Below are positions 10,198 to 19,770 of a stretch of 64,000 bases of DNA, piece by piece. The stretch comes from Zanthoxylum bungeanum (Eukaryota > Streptophyta > Magnoliopsida > Sapindales > Rutaceae): positions 24,208 to 88,207 of the forward strand of contig SKCR01034770.1 of the NCBI GenBank assembly GCA_019454045.1. The letters run 5' to 3'. The notes below the pieces were generated by a model. It saw only the letters and a program-made list of their open reading frames with translations, made no database searches and had not been told where the DNA came from. The stretch's first letter is position 1; each line of letters opens with the position of its first letter. A program made the translations under genes and the position numbers.

Positions 10198-10320
10198 GAT
10201 CCAGACTTTTTTGACTATCACGATATTATTTCGCTACTAATCGTCCTCTGGAAGATACTTGTGCTATTTTTACTCACCCTTTTCAGGTACTATAAATTCA
10301 GCCCGTCATTGCACTTTTGA
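10198..10320 (+). CDS. Possible second exon encoding a transmembrane tail
   Basis: If the 10091-10197 intron is removed, the frame continues for 40 residues: an acidic-aromatic start (DPDFFDYHD), then a hydrophobic run (IISLLIVLWKILVLFLLTLF) of about 20 residues, then a short basic tail. The hydrophobic run is long enough to span a membrane and would make the product a tail-anchored protein. It has no ATG of its own, so it is meaningful only as an exon. A chance T-rich open frame is the main alternative. Confidence 0.35.
   Translation, partial: DPDFFDYHDIISLLIVLWKILVLFLLTLFRYYKFSPSLHF
10286..10286 (+). other. Putative 3' splice acceptor before LOG
   Basis: TTTTTACTCACCCTTTTCAG ends at 10286, 70 bases before the LOG ATG. 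It is pyrimidine-rich with a CAG|G end. No ATG lies between it and the LOG start, so a spliced RNA using it would present LOG as its first frame. Confidence 0.4.
10291..10298 (+). promoter_or_regulatory. TATA-like box upstream of LOG
   Basis: TATAAATT lies 66 bases before the LOG ATG, which would place a start of transcription about 30 bases before the ATG. It could be a chance AT-rich match or a piece of the captured gene's promoter. Confidence 0.25.
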
Positions 10321-10356
10321 AGGCATCCAGGGTTGAGAAAGAAATACATATAAAAA

Positions 10357-11010
10357 ATGGAAGCCACTTCAAGAAGACAAGTTGAAAACATCTGTGTGTT
10401 TTGTGGTAGTAGTGTTGGTGTTAAGCCACAATACGTAGAAGCAGCACAAGAATTGGGTCGAGTCTTAGCTGCAAGAAATATGCACTTAATATATGGGGGA
10501 GGTAATCTTGGACTTATGGGGATCGTTTCAAAAGCTGTACAGGAAAGAGGCAGTCACATTTTGGGAATCATCCCAAAACCCTTGGCAGAAGCAAATCTTA
10601 TTGAACCATCAAACGGAGAGGAACTGATCGTGCCAGGTATGTCTGAACATTTGGTAGAAATGATTAACCGTCCTGATGCTTTTATTGCTTTTCCAGGTGG
10701 CTTGGGTACATTGGAGGAAATTTTTATTGTGTTATCTTGGGCGAACCTGAACATACACCAGAAACCAATTGGGCTGTACAACGTTGATGGATTTTATGAT
10801 TTTCTTTGTGTGTTTCTTGATGATGCCCGGAGAAATGGGTTCATGTCAAAACCTTTGAAAGAACTCATCTTTACTGCCAAAACTGCTCCGGATCTAATAG
10901 ACCGACTCATAGCCTATGAACCACGAGTTGACCCTATCCTTTCAAAGATAAATTGGTCTGAGGACGATCGTGGTAAGAGGCGTAGGATTAATCTGGATCT
11001 TAACCTTTAA
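10357..11010 (+). CDS. LOG: LOG-type cytokinin riboside 5'-monophosphate phosphoribohydrolase, intronless, inside a retrotransposon
   Basis: A full-length 217-residue LOG (the family is about 210-230). LOG enzymes act in cytosol and nucleus and release free-base cytokinin from its nucleotide in one step. Visible: VFCGSSVG (13-20), LIYGGGNLGLMG (44-55), GIIPKPL (70-76), PGGLGTLEE (113-121, the PGGxGTxxE signature), SWANLNIHQKPIGLYNVDGF (127-146). The ERK expected before the signature reads EHL (97-99), which may affect substrate binding. The C-terminus is KRRRINLDLNL: a basic cluster followed by an LxLxL, EAR-like ending. Plant LOG genes normally have several introns; this one has none, fitting capture from a spliced mRNA. 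ATG context is good (AAAAAAATGG). No frame damage. The PGGLGTLEEIF/SWANLNIHQKP wording suggests the LOG10-like branch. Confidence 0.93.
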   Translation: MEATSRRQVENICVFCGSSVGVKPQYVEAAQELGRVLAARNMHLIYGGGNLGLMGIVSKAVQERGSHILGIIPKPLAEANLIEPSNGEELIVPGMSEHLVEMINRPDAFIAFPGGLGTLEEIFIVLSWANLNIHQKPIGLYNVDGFYDFLCVFLDDARRNGFMSKPLKELIFTAKTAPDLIDRLIAYEPRVDPILSKINWSEDDRGKRRRINLDLNL

Positions 11011-11070
11011 TTTCCTGTAGAATTTCAGCTAACCAGGTATTATTTTCTAAACTCTTCTTCTACTTTTTAA

Positions 11071-11109
11071 GACATTTGGGACAATGTCTCATTTAGGTTT
11101 GGGGGAGGG
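11071..11109 (+). other. Hairpin and internal polypurine-like tract after LOG
   Basis: GACATTTGGGACAATGTC (11071-11088) is a short imperfect inverted repeat, followed by AGGTTTGGGGGAGGG (11095-11109). A GACA...TGTC hairpin followed by TTTGGGGGAG is recurrent downstream of coding frames in Tat/Athila elements and may be a secondary plus-strand priming site. Confidence 0.5.
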
Positions 11110-11550
11110 AATTAGTTGATCAGTACTTGTTTTTAGTTGTGTGTGTTTTTTATTTTTAGTCCAAAATTTTTCGAAAAATACAAAAAATTGAAAAATTTCA
11201 AAAATTACAAAAATATTTTGCATTTTTTGTTTTTATTTTGACTACTAAAAAGGTGAAATTGGTAAGAGATATGAGCTGAGTAAGGAGTTTCCACTCATGA
11301 AACAAGTTAATTTTTGTTTATTTTTGAAACAAGTTAATTTTTGTTTATTTCATTTTGAATTATTTAATTTGTGAATTCTCCTTATCACTGACTAAAATGA
11401 ATCTTCATATGCTCAGTTGACAGATATTATCAACATATATAGTAACATACGGACATGAGCTAAAATTAAAAAGTTTGTAATATTCAGTGCTCTAGTTTAA
11501 TTGAAGGAAACATCTCAAAAAGCAATGAAGTAAAAAAAAAAATCCGAGAT

Positions 11551-11772
11551 CCGAGTTATTAAGTTTGTAAGGGTGTTTTAACACCTAGTGCCCTAAAACC
11601 AACTGGTTTGGGAGTCACTGGCCCAAAGCTCACTACATGGATCAAAGATGCTGCAAAAAATATATATCTGAAGTCTCAGTAATTAAGTCGTAGGGTGGTC
11701 TTAACATCTGGTGCCCTAAAGCCAACTGGTTTGGGAGCCACCGACCCAACACTCGCTACATAGATGGAAGAT
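11551..11772 (+). repeat. Two direct copies of a 98-bp segment
   Basis: Copy 1 (about 11551-11649) and copy 2 (about 11675-11772) share CAACTGGTTTGGGAG, TTAACA and CTACATRGATNNAAGAT at the same offsets, 123 bp apart and about 80% alike by eye. This is element structure; the role is unknown. Confidence 0.75.
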
Positions 11773-12326
11773 ATTGTATAATAAATAAAAAAATAGAGAA
11801 AAATCAAAGAAAAAATCTGAAAAATCAGAAAAATTATTCCATTGCTACAAAAAGGTGTGAAATCTGATAGAACTTTAGGACAAAAATACTACTCTCTTAT
11901 CAACTGCACTTATGACTATTGTGGGCAAAAATGAGTTGATTAATATTTATCGACTGTGTATATGGAGAATGGTAAAAATAATCGGAGAATTTACTTATTC
12001 GGTAATTTAGAATGAAACAAAACAACTATTGATTTGGAGTAGAAGTTTCACCTGATTAGTCACTAACTTCTTTATTCTCTTTTCTCTTGTCTTTTTGCTT
12101 TTGTGTGCATTAGTTTCACTACCTTTTTACTTTTGTATAAACGTTTGTGGGTATCGTTGCTGTAAGCCCTCACGAGACTATAACTCGTCCACTAGGGACA
12201 CCTAGGGGTTTTAAAGGCTTGTTGCATATGCTAAATGCAACTGTGATCCCTACGAAAGTGGCTTAGTTTAATTTTAATTGTTTCTTGTATTTTATTTTAT
12301 TGTTTTGCTCGAGGACTAGTAAAATG

Positions 12327-12341
12327 TTAGGTTTGGGGGTG
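12327..12341 (+). other. Polypurine tract of the gypsy element
   Basis: TTAGGTTTGGGGGTG directly abuts the 3' LTR start TGATGAGAGG at 12342, and is preceded by CTCGAGGACTAGTAAAATG, the usual Athila/Tat context. It is the primer for plus-strand DNA. Confidence 0.8.
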
Positions 12342-12967
12342 TGATGAGAGGAAAATATATCAATATTTACCGCCCCTTTAACTTAATATTTTGTTTAGTT
12401 TCTCGGGTTTGATGAACGTTTTGATGTGTTTTAGTTTATTTTACAGATAAAATAATATCGAATCTCAATGAAATCATTTAGGATAAATTATGGGTCAAAT
12501 AAGGGCAATTATTGGACTTGATATTTTAATTTTGGAGATTGGAAACTTGAAAGGGCGTTTTTGACGAAGTGCAGTTTTGGAAATTCCAGTTTTGCGCATT
12601 TTTCGTATTTTGGGCATAATGTTTTACTACGATATCGGATTGAGCTGATTCAAGTTCCAGATTAAAGAAGATTCAAAGATCTACAGCTTTGAAAGACAAA
12701 ATAATTTCGAATTCTGACGATTTCATGCCCGAAATTGATGAACCATCCAGAAGTGTGTTCTGTGTAATTATTAAAGTCACTTTCAATCATTTTCAAAGCA
12801 AAAAATAAATTAATAAATAAATAATAAAAATTATCAAATCATCACCAAACATGATAAGAGATTAGTGGAGCAATTAATAATGGATTTGGTGGAGCAATTA
12901 GTGGAGAAATTAGTGGAGCAATTAATAATTGATTTGGTGGATGATTTGATGGAGGCAAAATTTTGCC

Positions 12968-12975
12968 TATAAATA
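12968..12975 (+). promoter_or_regulatory. TATA box of the gypsy LTR
   Basis: TATAAATA within GCCTATAAATACCAAGCC is a good plant TATA box. The matching region is deleted from the 5' LTR, so at this locus only the 3' LTR, which fires outward into element G, keeps it. Confidence 0.6.
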
Positions 12976-13100
12976 CCAAGCCATTTCATTTGTAAAATTC
13001 ATACTTTCTTCTAAGGAATTCCTTAAGAATACTAAGAAGATTGTATCTTGTTTGTTTATTTATAGCTTTTAGTAATTAATTTCCACTTTCGCACTTTTTT

Positions 13101-13325
13101 TCTTTACTTTTCAGTTTTTACTTTCCGCAATTTACTTTTACACACAGTACTTTTCTTTCTTTAATTTTCAGTATTTACTTTTCAGCAATTTACTTTCAGT
13201 AATTTACTTTCAGCATTTACTTTTCTGTAATTTACTTTCAGCATTTACTTTTCAGCATTTAATTTTCAGTATTTAATTTCAGCATTTACTTTCCGTCATT
13301 TACTTTTCAGTATTTTACTTTATGT
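13101..13325 (+). repeat. T-rich short repeats in the 3' LTR
   Basis: At least ten imperfect repeats of about 12-15 bases with core TTTACTTTTCAGCA. They lie downstream of the TATA box, so they would be part of the transcribed leader. Confidence 0.8.
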
Positions 13326-14101
13326 CTTTTGTTTTATTTAAGTTTTTTTTACTACTCGTAAATATGTGTCGTAACTAAGCCAGTTATCTGGGGTTGTGAT
13401 GAAATCCAATATCACCGGTTTATAAGGGGTTAAATTATAGTTTGGGTAATTTAAAGGTTTACTTATTAAGTCTTAAGCTTAATGCGTCTTGTTAATTGGC
13501 CACTAATAAGATTGATATGGTAAATCTAAAATAAACTTGACAAAGGAATTTTAGGTTTCAGCCTTAGACTTAATAGCCCACGATCTTCCTTGAGGATATA
13601 TAACCCTTTAATAGATTTCCTTACAGGATAGACATATACCTGTCGGGCGAGGGTAGCCATAATTGGAACTTAAACTTAATGAATCCAGATAATTTGGTTG
13701 ACATAGACATATGGTTCAATTGGGTTAAACTGGGTATTTGCGTCTGACCATCGACAGAGGCTTTTGCATAATTTAGTGTTCCAGGTTAGTAAACCGATTT
13801 ATTACACAAACATAAAATAACCACTTCATCTTTAAAATGATATTGGAAGAAATCACAACCCTAGATAGTTTTTAATATTGAATTTTCTTAAACCTACATT
13901 CGAGAAATTTTATTTACTTGTTTTTAAATTCAAAACCTTCATCATTTCAAATCAATCAATCAACATGTTAGATACTAGTAATCATTTGACCTCATAAAAT
14001 TAATAGATTAGGTATTAAGTCCTCGTGGGATCGATACTTTTATACTACTTGAACGATACGTGTGCTTGCGTTATACGCGTGTATAAGCACCGGTCAACAG
14101 C

Positions 14102-17100
14102 ATCATTAGTTCCTCTAAGATACTCAAGGATGTTCTTAACATCAATCCAATGACTATCACTTGGATTGGCCTGATTGTGACTCCATATGCTCAAAGCACA
14201 TGAGACACCAGGTCATGTACATTTATCAATGTACTAGTTCTCAGAGATTTATCAACAACTTTTAGATCTATCCCAGTAGATCTTTATTCCTAGAATAAAG
14301 GTTGTTTCTCCCAAGAATTCGACGGAGAATTTTCTCGAAAGCCAAGCTTTCGCCGATTATATTTATGGGAATATCATTTCCAAGAAATGACATATTATCA
14401 TTATTTAGGACTTTCGCTGTCAGTGCGCTCCCACTAACCTTCTTATATACACAAGAATCATTTTCGTTTCGAATTAAATCATACACCATTATGATTACAT
14501 CAAAATGATAATTCCAAGAATTCAATGCTTGCATCAATCCATCCATGGATAGAATTAACTCGCAAACCTTGTTTGCTCATTTTGGTACGACAAAACCGTC
14601 AGGAAGTTATAAACATCCTCCAAAAGATTTCCGTTAAGGAAAGCGGTTTTGGCATTACAGCTGCCATATTTCATGAATGAAACATGCAACATCAGCAAGC
14701 ATTATCCAAATGGATTTACTGTGGCAACAGGTAAAAGGTTTCATCGTAATCGACACAATATTGATAACGATACCTTTTCGCTACAAGCCTAGCTTAGCAC
14801 GTTGGTATGTTGCCTTCCATGTATGTCTTCCTTGAAGAATTATATAGTACCAATAGGCACAATGCATTGCGGTACATCAACTAGTATCCAAACTAAGTTG
14901 ATATACATGGAATCCATTTGAACATCATGGCACTTTGCCATTATAGGGAGTCGATACCTAGTATCACTTCCTCATACGTAGTCAGTTCGTATTCCTCAAT
15001 AAGATTGACATCTCTTCGAGGTGAGATCAGAAACCCATACCCCAGGTTGTTTTCTGACTCTCTCCGACTTACGCGGTTCTTGTGTATTCGAAGATTATTG
15101 GTATATTTTCATCCTTGACGAACTATTTGTGTTCCGTTAAGGAATCGGTGCCTGGAACAGTATTACTCTGATTTTCATCGAGTTTTACTTTCCTCCCACT
15201 TACCACTGCATATCGGTATTCCTCTAAGGAAAACCGCATGGCGAGCAACAATTACATTGTTCTCTTGTGAGTTGTATAAGTACTATACTTTGGTTTCCCT
15301 AGGATAACCTACAACTTGGCACTTATCCGATTTGGGTTTTAGTTTGGTATCATCCAAACATATGCCTAGCATACCCAAATCTTCAGGAATGAGAAAACCA
15401 TGTTTCTTTCCTGTTCATATCTAATATGAAGTCTGTCTAACAGATTTCTATGGAACCTTATTCAAAATAAGTTCTGCATTGTTCATGCGTATCCGTTGAA
15501 GGAAATGGTAGCTCAGAGCGACTCATGATTAACCTTATCATGTCCAACAAAATTCAATTTCTCTGTTCGGACACACCGTCAGGATGACGTGTTCCGGGAG
15601 GAGTCCTCATTGAAAGAATACTATGCTCTTTCAAGTATTTAAGAAACTTATTGCTTAATTATTTTAATCATGGTCCAATCATGATGTTTTAACACTTCAG
15701 CCGATCTGTTTGTCTATTTCGTGTCGAAACTGTAAGAGTTTCTGATTTGTGTTTCAAAAGAAACACATAACCATAACGCGATGCCACATCCGTAAAGGTC
15801 ACGAAATATTCATATCCATCTCTAGCCTAGCTAGATATGGGCCCACTTACGTTACTGTGAATAAGGGCTAACAGATCGATGGCATTTGCACTTTTACCAA
15901 GTAAAATGTGTTTTAGGCACTTTGCCCAATAAACTAGATTCATAGATATTATTTGAATGGAATCAAATTTTTCCTAGTATCCACTCTTCAAAAGTGTGGA
16001 TATACGAGTCTTGTTTAATTGTGTCCCAGACAAAAATGCCACAATTAAGTTTCAACTGATGTACTCAGTTTGAGCTATTTGTTTGTCATGTTATATGTTT
16101 GAGATTTATTTATATTCAAAATATAAATACTGTTATTCACATCTAATGTGTTTATCTCAATATCATCTTTATTTAATGAAACACTTTAGTGTTCTAGAAT
16201 ATAAAGGTATACCCGCAACGGGTTAAACCCTGACATAGAGATAATGTTTCTAGTCAAACTAGTTACATTATAACAGTTTCCTAATTTAAGTACACACCCG
16301 AAGGGTAGTTCCTAAACTTAGGTTTCTACGGTTAAAACAGCGACTTTCGTCCCCGTTTCTGATTCGCAGATTAATCTCAACTGAAGTCAGTATCCTACTC
16401 ATAGCAGATTCTATACATCAGTACATATTTATGTATCACACTAAGTATCTAAAATCCAATTTTAATACTAGTAGTGAACATATTTATGACAAACATATTT
16501 GAAGTCAGAGCCTTGCCCCGTCTTTAATTCCTTCATGTCTGCCTTAATTTAGGCAGAAATCTTGGGATATGTCATTTATCTTGGGATATGTCATTTATCT
16601 TGGGATATGTGATCCCCGTTTGCCACAATTTAGGCAGAAATCTTGGGATATGTCATTTATCTTCCCAGAAGATTATAATGATTTTGCCTTTGCCCTTTTT
16701 CACACCCCAGAAGCATTTGGCCAAGCCTTGGCCTTCTAGAATGTCGAAGTAAGATACGCCTTGCGCTACTTGCCTTAATGCAAACTTTGGCTTTGTCTCC
16801 TTGAGTATAGCCTTTAACTCTCCAAGAGTTTACTATTGCAATTAGTACTTCTAAGATCTAAGAATAGATCTATGAAGATCCTTCAATTTCATTATCATAC
16901 TATAATGATCTAATCCTTAGCTCTGAATAAGAAATTAAGGAGTCTTGCGGCAAGTTTAATGGATTAAGCACTAAAGTTATCATTACATGAATATTCCAAA
17001 TATCATGTTCTACTATTTACTTAACTCCAGGCTTAGGCCTAATATGTTATTTTATCAAATAAAGTAACTTATTAGTTTCCAGGACCATCCTGAAATTTTA

Positions 17101-17545
17101 TTCCCAATTTGAAAATTAAAGTCGTTTAATAATATTTTCCCCCAGGATTATGTTTTAAACACTAATCTTTCAATTATCTTGATTCTAATAGTCCAACTAT
17201 TTAATCAACAATATTAGGTACTATTCATTATAATGATTACTATAGTCCAACTATTTAATCAACTATAATTTAATAGGTTAAATTCAATTATATTGATTAC
17301 TATAATCCAATTATAAAATCAAATGTTAATTGAAATGGTTAATTCAAATATATTGATTACTATAATCCAATTATATAATCAACTATAATGAATTAGTTTG
17401 AATACAGTCCAACTGTTTAATAAAACAACGATTAATTATTAGTCCAACTAATATATTAATTTAACGACGAATAATTTGTAATGAGCGTGTATGGCAAGTA
17501 ACTAAACGAATATTGCAAATCTAATACTTGCCTCCCACTATTTTT
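14102..17545 (-). pseudogene. Copia element G: decayed pol and gag, minus strand
   Basis: Continuation of G after the gypsy insertion. On the minus strand it holds recognisable but frame-broken blocks: the RT region near 14280-14420 (complement of GAAAGCTTGGCTTTCG and of a CATTTCTTGGAAATG YVDD-side block), the RT N-terminal block near 14880-15060, integrase near 15500-15900 and protease/gag further right. Nothing encodes more than about 90 residues. The same degraded order appears in elements B, D and E, so the decay is shared by the family. Confidence 0.75.
17165..17460 (-). repeat. AT-rich repeats near the gag start of element G
   Basis: Four to five imperfect units of about 60 bases containing GATTACTATAATCCAATTAT and AATCAACTATAA. 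Similar arrays occur at the same place in E (31930-32215), D (36840-37110) and B (45150-45420), but C keeps almost none. Confidence 0.65.
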
Positions 17546-19578
17546 CGGCGAGCCTCTAACCCTCTGTGGAGTACTCGGGAAACCTTGTTTCCTAGTGGGC
17601 TAGGATCCCGTTAAATAACACACAATCTTGACTTTGGCCAACAAATTGTATGATAATTAACTAGGTAGATCTCTAAGATCAATTGGATCCCATCCAATTC
17701 CTAGATCCAGTAGGTGGACATCCAAGACCGAAACATATATCTTATATATGCCAATATATCCAATATATTGCCTAACCTTTTTCCTCTGAATCAACTAAGC
17801 CTTGGCTTTGGCACAACAAACTTAGTGATCCCAGTTTAAGCGGAACCCATTGACCTTGGAAAGCTTCGTAATCAATGTCGATGGACAAGAAGTGATCTTG
17901 ACTTTGGCCAATAAATCACAACTTGGACAAGACACCAATATGGAACAAAGCCTTCATGATTCAAACACATCCTTGATGGACAAAGGCCTTGACTTTGGCC
18001 AACAAACCAATGCCAGTCTTGGATCTTGAGTAAGAATCACTCAATGGAAGGAAAAACGCTTAATATTTTGTGAGGGTTTTTCGAGTGCAAATTGGAAACC
18101 AATTTATTATCTTTGTTAAGGTCTCATCATCATACACCCTTAAACATGCATTCTAAACACATAATAAGGCGCATATAAATAAATAATAATGATATGCGGA
18201 TGGATATTTTACACATTGTTCCTAGAACAATTCTCTCCATTTCCTCTCTCCCGCTAGCACAAGTATTGCTTCTACCCGTTACATAACACTTCTAAATAAA
18301 CCTCATTTACATTGAGGGGAATAGGTGAGAAGAGAAATACAAAGAGTAAGGAGGTAATAGGCTGGACACGCAGGTCCAGTTAATAAATTCTAAATTTATT
18401 ACAACAATTTCCAAAATTGCCCCACCCATCTAATATCCATCTGATATACATTATTCATGCATCGCAACCATGTATTCATGCAAGCATGTTATCAATCAAT
18501 CTAATCAAATTAATTAATCTGATAATTAATGACCATCCAATGTTCAAACAATGATTTGATTTTGCACGAGTCAAACTCGTTTTGCGAATAAGTACTCAAT
18601 GTACGAATTCTTGAATTAAATTAAACTACAACATTAAATCCAATTTAATTTGCATTTAATACTAATTCATTTATTTAATTCCAAATTAAATATTTACACT
18701 TTATAATGTACCTTTACGACTTAGATTCTAAATATAATCGCTACGGGTCTCAAAGCCCGATTAACATCCAATGTTAATTTAATTTAAAGTCCAATGTGCT
18801 TTTAATTAATTTCTAAGGCATGGACTTTTGGTCAACATGGGTCAAACCCAAATACCAAAGCCCATTTAAGGAATCACCCTTATGTGCCAAGAAACCAATT
18901 TTGGCCCATTAGGCCCAAGTAAAGTATTAAGGTCCATTAGTCATATTTGGACTTTATGGAAATGGTTTTGGGCCCAATTGGATCCAACCAATTTAGCCTA
19001 AACCCATCTTGGTACAACCAAGCCCATTTAAGCCCAATTACAACTTCTAAAGCCCAATTCCAAATTTGGCCCAACATTATTAAATTCCAAAATTCCAATT
19101 TCACAATTTAATTACTCAAAGTGTAAGCCATAATTAATTACCCAAATTAACATTTCCAAAACATCAATTAGCCTAATTAATTATGCTCATTAACATCAAA
19201 ACATGTCCAACACATTTTAATCAAAAATCACACCCATTTCATGCTAGTAAGCTCTCGGCTTTTTGGGGATTTTAATGTCCAATTAGGTTTCAATCCAATT
19301 GAATTACAAATCAACATTACCCAATCGTTTCAAGTCATCCAATGATCAACGAAACAAAAAATACTAAGACTGTTAGGGTTCTATAAGATTTGGCGAAGCC
19401 TTACATATTGGGCAAAAATTGATCCAATCAAATTTCATGAAATTGATCATGCATAACTTCAATTAAACATCATTTAAGCATACTCAATCAAACAATTTCA
19501 TCAAATCATGCTCAAATTGATTTTACCCAATTTTAACCCTAAATTATTTTCATGCTCAATTAGGCTCATAGATACCAT
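17546..19578 (-). other. Long leader of element G with primer binding site
   Basis: About 2 kb between gag and the right LTR, with no credible frame. It contains four copies of a CTTGACTTTGGCCAACAAA-like motif (about 17627-18007) and a stretch rich in GGCCCAA/GCCCAATT (about 18830-19090). The primer site is at 19563-19577 and reads TGGTATCTATGAGCC on the minus strand, an initiator-Met-like site with extra bases compared with TGGTATCAGAGCC. Confidence 0.65.
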
Positions 19579-19766
19579 TGTTGGAATTATCTAAGCATCC
19601 CAAAATCATTTCAAGCAATTAAAATCATGTGTATACATCAAGAAGTACAGCGGAAACATACTTACATTGATTTGTTTGGATGCGACGAAGAAAATCTTTT
19701 CCTCCAAGGTAGAAGAAGCTCACGACAATGGTCCTCTTTTGGGCTCCATCATTTTCGGTACCCACA
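19579..19766 (-). repeat. 5' LTR of element G, truncated
   Basis: Begins TGTTGGAATTATCTAAGC on the plus strand and matches 2237 onward for about 185 bp, to GTACCCAC; the remaining 1.8 kb is deleted. The next bases, ATAAT at 19771, equal the five bases before G at 2232-2236, so the far TSD copy seems to survive. Confidence 0.8.
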
Positions 19767-19770
19767 AAGT

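Larger units (their letters stand above)
11011..12328 (+). other. 3' noncoding region of the gypsy element
   Basis: About 1.3 kb with no credible frame. It holds a hairpin plus purine tract just after LOG, an A/T low-complexity stretch (about 11160-11240), a 31-bp direct duplication containing AACAAGTTAATTTTTG (about 11300-11350), two copies of a 98-bp segment (11551-11772), and a CCCTCACGAGACTATAACTCG block near 12170. Long noncoding 3' regions of this kind are typical of Athila/Tat elements, so the LOG frame sits upstream of original element sequence. Confidence 0.7.
6056..14096 (+). mobile_element. Non-autonomous Athila/Tat-like Ty3/gypsy element carrying a LOG gene
   Basis: An 8041-bp LTR element, TG...CA, flanked by the 5-bp TSD ACAGC (6051-6055 and 14097-14101). 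Uninterrupted relatives of the target site at about 28907-28925 and 42327-42345 confirm the insertion point. Order: 5' LTR, Asp-tRNA type primer site, leader, gag-protease frame, integrase tail, conserved GGGAGGCAACCCA motif, virus-like frame, LOG frame, long 3' noncoding part, polypurine tract, 3' LTR. The RT, RNase H and integrase core are missing, so it depended on partners for movement. By eye the LTRs differ at about 3% of shared positions apart from one large deletion. Athila/Tat assignment rests on gag wording, primer site and 3' motifs. Confidence 0.93.
12342..14096 (+). repeat. 3' LTR of the LOG-carrying element, full length
   Basis: 1755 bp, TGATGAGAGG...CACCGGTCA, followed by the TSD ACAGC. 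It contains short GGAGCAATTA repeats (about 12860-12950), a TATA box at 12968, T-rich TTTACTTTTCAGC repeats (13101-13325), then U5-like sequence identical to the 5' copy over its last 145 bp apart from two substitutions and a one-base indel. Confidence 0.93.

Noticed and set aside
10357..11010. LOG as an ordinary host gene that happens to lie between elements
   Set aside because: It lies inside a single element bounded by LTRs and a perfect TSD, has no introns and is followed by the element's own 3' motifs and PPT.
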